A DNA stretch of 6,299 bases from an uncultured Bacteroidota bacterium. GTDB taxonomy: Bacteria; Bacteroidota; Bacteroidia; NS11-12g; UBA9320. Shown here in pieces: positions 4,612 to 6,299 of the stretch; the first letter of the stretch is position 1; every line of letters starts with the position of its first letter. The notes under the pieces were generated by a model that did no database searches, was not told the DNA's origin, and saw only the letters and a program-made list of their open reading frames with translations. Position numbers and translations under genes: made by a program. The stretch lies in contig CAJXLR010000099.1 in NCBI GenBank assembly GCA_913056425.1, positions 1-6,299 on the forward strand, written 5' to 3'.

Positions 4612-5766
4612 ATGGTAGACAAAAATGCTCACTATTTGATGTGTAAAGGTGGGGTATTTTACTTCACCAGACATGTGCCAAATGATCTTCAAAGGCACTA
4701 TGAAACCCCTAGAATTGTCATCTGTTTAAAGACTCGTAATCGTGAATCGGCAATTAAAGCCAGTCGTTCAATGGCTGCCAAACTGGATGATTTCTGGTTG
4801 CAAATGCGGCTAAGTCATCTTGATGTTCCTGCTTCGGACAGATTGGTTAAGCAACAGCCAAAAGAAGCCTTCACATCATCTGCTCCAAAACTGTCTGATG
4901 CTTTAACGAAGTATTGTGCATTGAAGGGTGCCGATAAGGGCAAATTGTTTTTCACGGTTGCCGAACGTAATGTTGGTTATGTCATTGAATGTTTGGGTGA
5001 CAGACCCCTAGATGCCTATTCCAGTTCAGATGCAGCTAAGTTTAGAGATTGGTTGATTGACCGAAGTTTATCCACTTCTTCCATCAAACGAATATTCTCC
5101 ACCATCCGAGCAGTATTCAATTTAACAATCCAAGAGCAGGGCTTGGGTTGTTCAAATGCATTTGCCAACACTTACTTACCCAGTGATGAAAGGCCTAAAA
5201 GGGCGGTCATATCACCTGAGGACATAAAACGTGTTCAAAAAGTGTGTCTGGAAATAGCTGATGAAAGACGTTTACTGATTGCCCTAATATCCGACACCGG
5301 CATGCGTCTTTCCGAGGCTTTAGGGCTAGTCTGGGGCGATGTCGTGTTTGCCCATGAGTATTCACACATCGACCTGAAGCCGCATCCTTGGAGGCGTTTA
5401 AAGACCTCTAGTAGTGAACGACTTATCCCCTTGGTCGGTGCCTCTCTCGAGGCCGTAAAAGTCATGCATCGTCAATGTGATAACTCGTTTTTATTCAAAT
5501 CGTATGCCAGTGAAGACGGGTGTAACGGCAACTCATGTTCAGCGACACTCAACATGTGGTTAAAGCAATATGTATCGGATGCCGTTATCCACTCATTCAG
5601 GCATAGTTTTCGTGACCGATTACGCAATGCAGGTGTTCAGTCAGAAATGATTGATCAGCTTGGTGGGTGGTCTAGTCAGTCTGTGGGGCAAGGGTATGGA
5701 AATGGCTATGATCTGTCAAAATTACATGAAGCAATCCAGTCGATTGTTCAGTACTTAAGGGAGTAG
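4612..5766 (+). CDS. Tyrosine recombinase/phage-type integrase (DUF6538 N-terminus)
   Basis: 384 residues, full length for a phage or island integrase. It catalyses site-specific insertion and excision by breaking and rejoining DNA through a 3'-phosphotyrosine. The N-terminus 'YLMCKGGVFYFTRHVPNDLQ' (8-27) is the DUF6538 arm-type DNA-binding domain. About 92-175 is the helical SAM-like core-binding domain, and about 195-384 is the catalytic domain. All catalytic residues are present: R232 (in 'TGMRLSEAL'), K264 (before 'TSSSERLIPL'), H327 and R330 (in 'HSFRHSFRDRL'), W353 (in 'LGGW') and Y362 (in 'GQGYG'). GGAG at 4600-4603, eight bases before the ATG, supports the start. The gene faces the window's right edge and its last 19 bases overlap the converging DUF218 gene, which puts the element boundary at or very near here. 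It looks intact and potentially active. Confidence 0.96.
   Translation: MVDKNAHYLMCKGGVFYFTRHVPNDLQRHYETPRIVICLKTRNRESAIKASRSMAAKLDDFWLQMRLSHLDVPASDRLVKQQPKEAFTSSAPKLSDALTKYCALKGADKGKLFFTVAERNVGYVIECLGDRPLDAYSSSDAAKFRDWLIDRSLSTSSIKRIFSTIRAVFNLTIQEQGLGCSNAFANTYLPSDERPKRAVISPEDIKRVQKVCLEIADERRLLIALISDTGMRLSEALGLVWGDVVFAHEYSHIDLKPHPWRRLKTSSSERLIPLVGASLEAVKVMHRQCDNSFLFKSYASEDGCNGNSCSATLNMWLKQYVSDAVIHSFRHSFRDRLRNAGVQSEMIDQLGGWSSQSVGQGYGNGYDLSKLHEAIQSIVQYLRE
5748..5766. other. Convergent 3'-end overlap of integrase and DUF218 gene, candidate element junction
   Basis: The integrase stop (TAG, 5764-5766) and the DUF218 stop (TGA, minus strand, 5748-5750) overlap tail to tail by 19 bases. An integrase ending inside a host gene's 3' end suggests that the attachment site lies in or beside that 3' end, with the element supplying the last codons. 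I did not find a second copy of this sequence in the window, so the att core is not defined. Confidence 0.3.
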
Positions 5767-6299
5767 TATGCTCTTCCAATCATCTCTCTTACAAAGAGGC
5801 TGCTATCCTTGAATGCAGAAGCATTTGGAAGAAAATCCAATATATCCAATTTTGACGCACCACTCAAAAAATCTACGGGAAATTCAGTCACTAGAATATT
5901 TTGATTTTCAAATACCTTTCTAGCCCTTGGCATATGAAAGGCAGAAGTTACCAAGATCAATTTTTCGTTAGAAGTGATCAATTCTGCAATAGCTTTAGCT
6001 TCATCATCTGTATTTTGCACAACTCTTGTCAAAGTGATTTTGGCGGCTTCGACACCGTTCATTTCGGCAAAATTGGACAAAAACTCACCTTCAGGTATCC
6101 CAAGGCTCCATGGAAGCTGACCTTTTGTCAAAATCATGCGGTCTGCTTTCCCATTCTTGATAAGACTTATGCCAGCCAATATTCGGTCAACTGCTTCACC
6201 AAATTCGTAGTATACTTCACCGTTATCCTTAATGGTTCGCACCATACCACTTAGCACAACAACAGTGTCATGATCTTCTACATTGTTAAATGTTTGAAA
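5748..6299 (-). CDS. DUF218 (YdcF/SanA/ElyC-like) protein, partial (5' end off window)
   Basis: 183 codons are visible, with the frame open through the right edge. A GTG at 6255-6257 lies inside the first beta strand 'DTVVVLSGM', so it is an internal Val codon and not the start. DUF218 landmarks in order: 'VVVLSGM' first strand; 'EAVDRILAGISLIKNGKADRMILTKG', matching the family's R-x4-A-x2-L-x2-G-x-A ... I-L-x-T-G; 'NTDDEAKAI', replacing the family's T-x-E-N-A/T; 'LILVTSAFHMPRARKVFE', the family signature V-T-S-x-x-H-M-x-R-A; and 'FPVDF' with the C-terminal 'FLPNASAF...REMIGRAYY'. Members act at the cell envelope (ElyC affects peptidoglycan precursor and carrier-lipid use; SanA affects envelope permeability), but the reaction is unknown for most. 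This is probably the host gene beside the element. Its C-terminus looks complete. Confidence 0.9.
   Translation of the reverse strand, partial: FQTFNNVEDHDTVVVLSGMVRTIKDNGEVYYEFGEAVDRILAGISLIKNGKADRMILTKGQLPWSLGIPEGEFLSNFAEMNGVEAAKITLTRVVQNTDDEAKAIAELITSNEKLILVTSAFHMPRARKVFENQNILVTEFPVDFLSGASKLDILDFLPNASAFKDSSLFVREMIGRAYYSLKY

Noticed and set aside
6255..6257. GTG as start of the DUF218 gene
   Set aside because: The frame continues upstream to the window edge and the GTG is inside the conserved first beta strand.

Overview
This window looks like a small integrated element, or the decayed end of one, in a proteobacterial chromosome. The DNA is moderately AT-rich and genes have ordinary Shine-Dalgarno sites. 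A Gammaproteobacterium, perhaps marine, is my guess, inferred only from gene style (IS6 remnant, DUF6538-type integrase, YdcF/ElyC-type protein, cadherin-like surface protein). No rRNA, tRNA or CRISPR array was seen.

Layout. (1) 1-759, minus: a piece of a large repeat-containing surface protein, running off the left edge and lacking a credible 5' end. (2) 760-1200: no intact gene, but 898-1092 is the decayed N-terminal part of an IS6-family transposase with two in-frame stops. (3) 1201-2706, minus: a 501-residue protein with a predicted winged helix followed by motifs of a family-A/single-subunit-type polymerase palm. (4) 2707-3020: a divergent control region with inverted repeats, an AT-rich block and a good sigma-70-type promoter facing right. 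(5) 3021-3684: a possible 7-codon leader and an unrecognised 215-residue protein. (6) 3762-4112: a small basic protein with an AP2/integrase-arm-like C-terminus. (7) 4113-4611: about 500 bases without a convincing gene but dense in short repeats, including four copies of the heptamer TGAGCAG in about 100 bases; a likely attP/arm-site or control region. (8) 4612-5766: a full-length tyrosine recombinase with all catalytic residues. (9) 5748-6299, minus: a DUF218 (YdcF/SanA/ElyC-like) gene, probably host, whose 3' end overlaps the integrase 3' end by 19 bases.

How it may work together (inference): the integrase inserts and excises the element, the repeats upstream of it are its likely binding or control sites, the small AP2-like protein may be an accessory DNA-binding factor, and the winged-helix/polymerase protein may replicate or prime the element. 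The 215-residue protein, divergently placed from the polymerase gene, is unknown; it has a weak resemblance to a degenerate restriction-endonuclease fold. The polymerase-like gene and its divergent partner are the most interesting part of the window.
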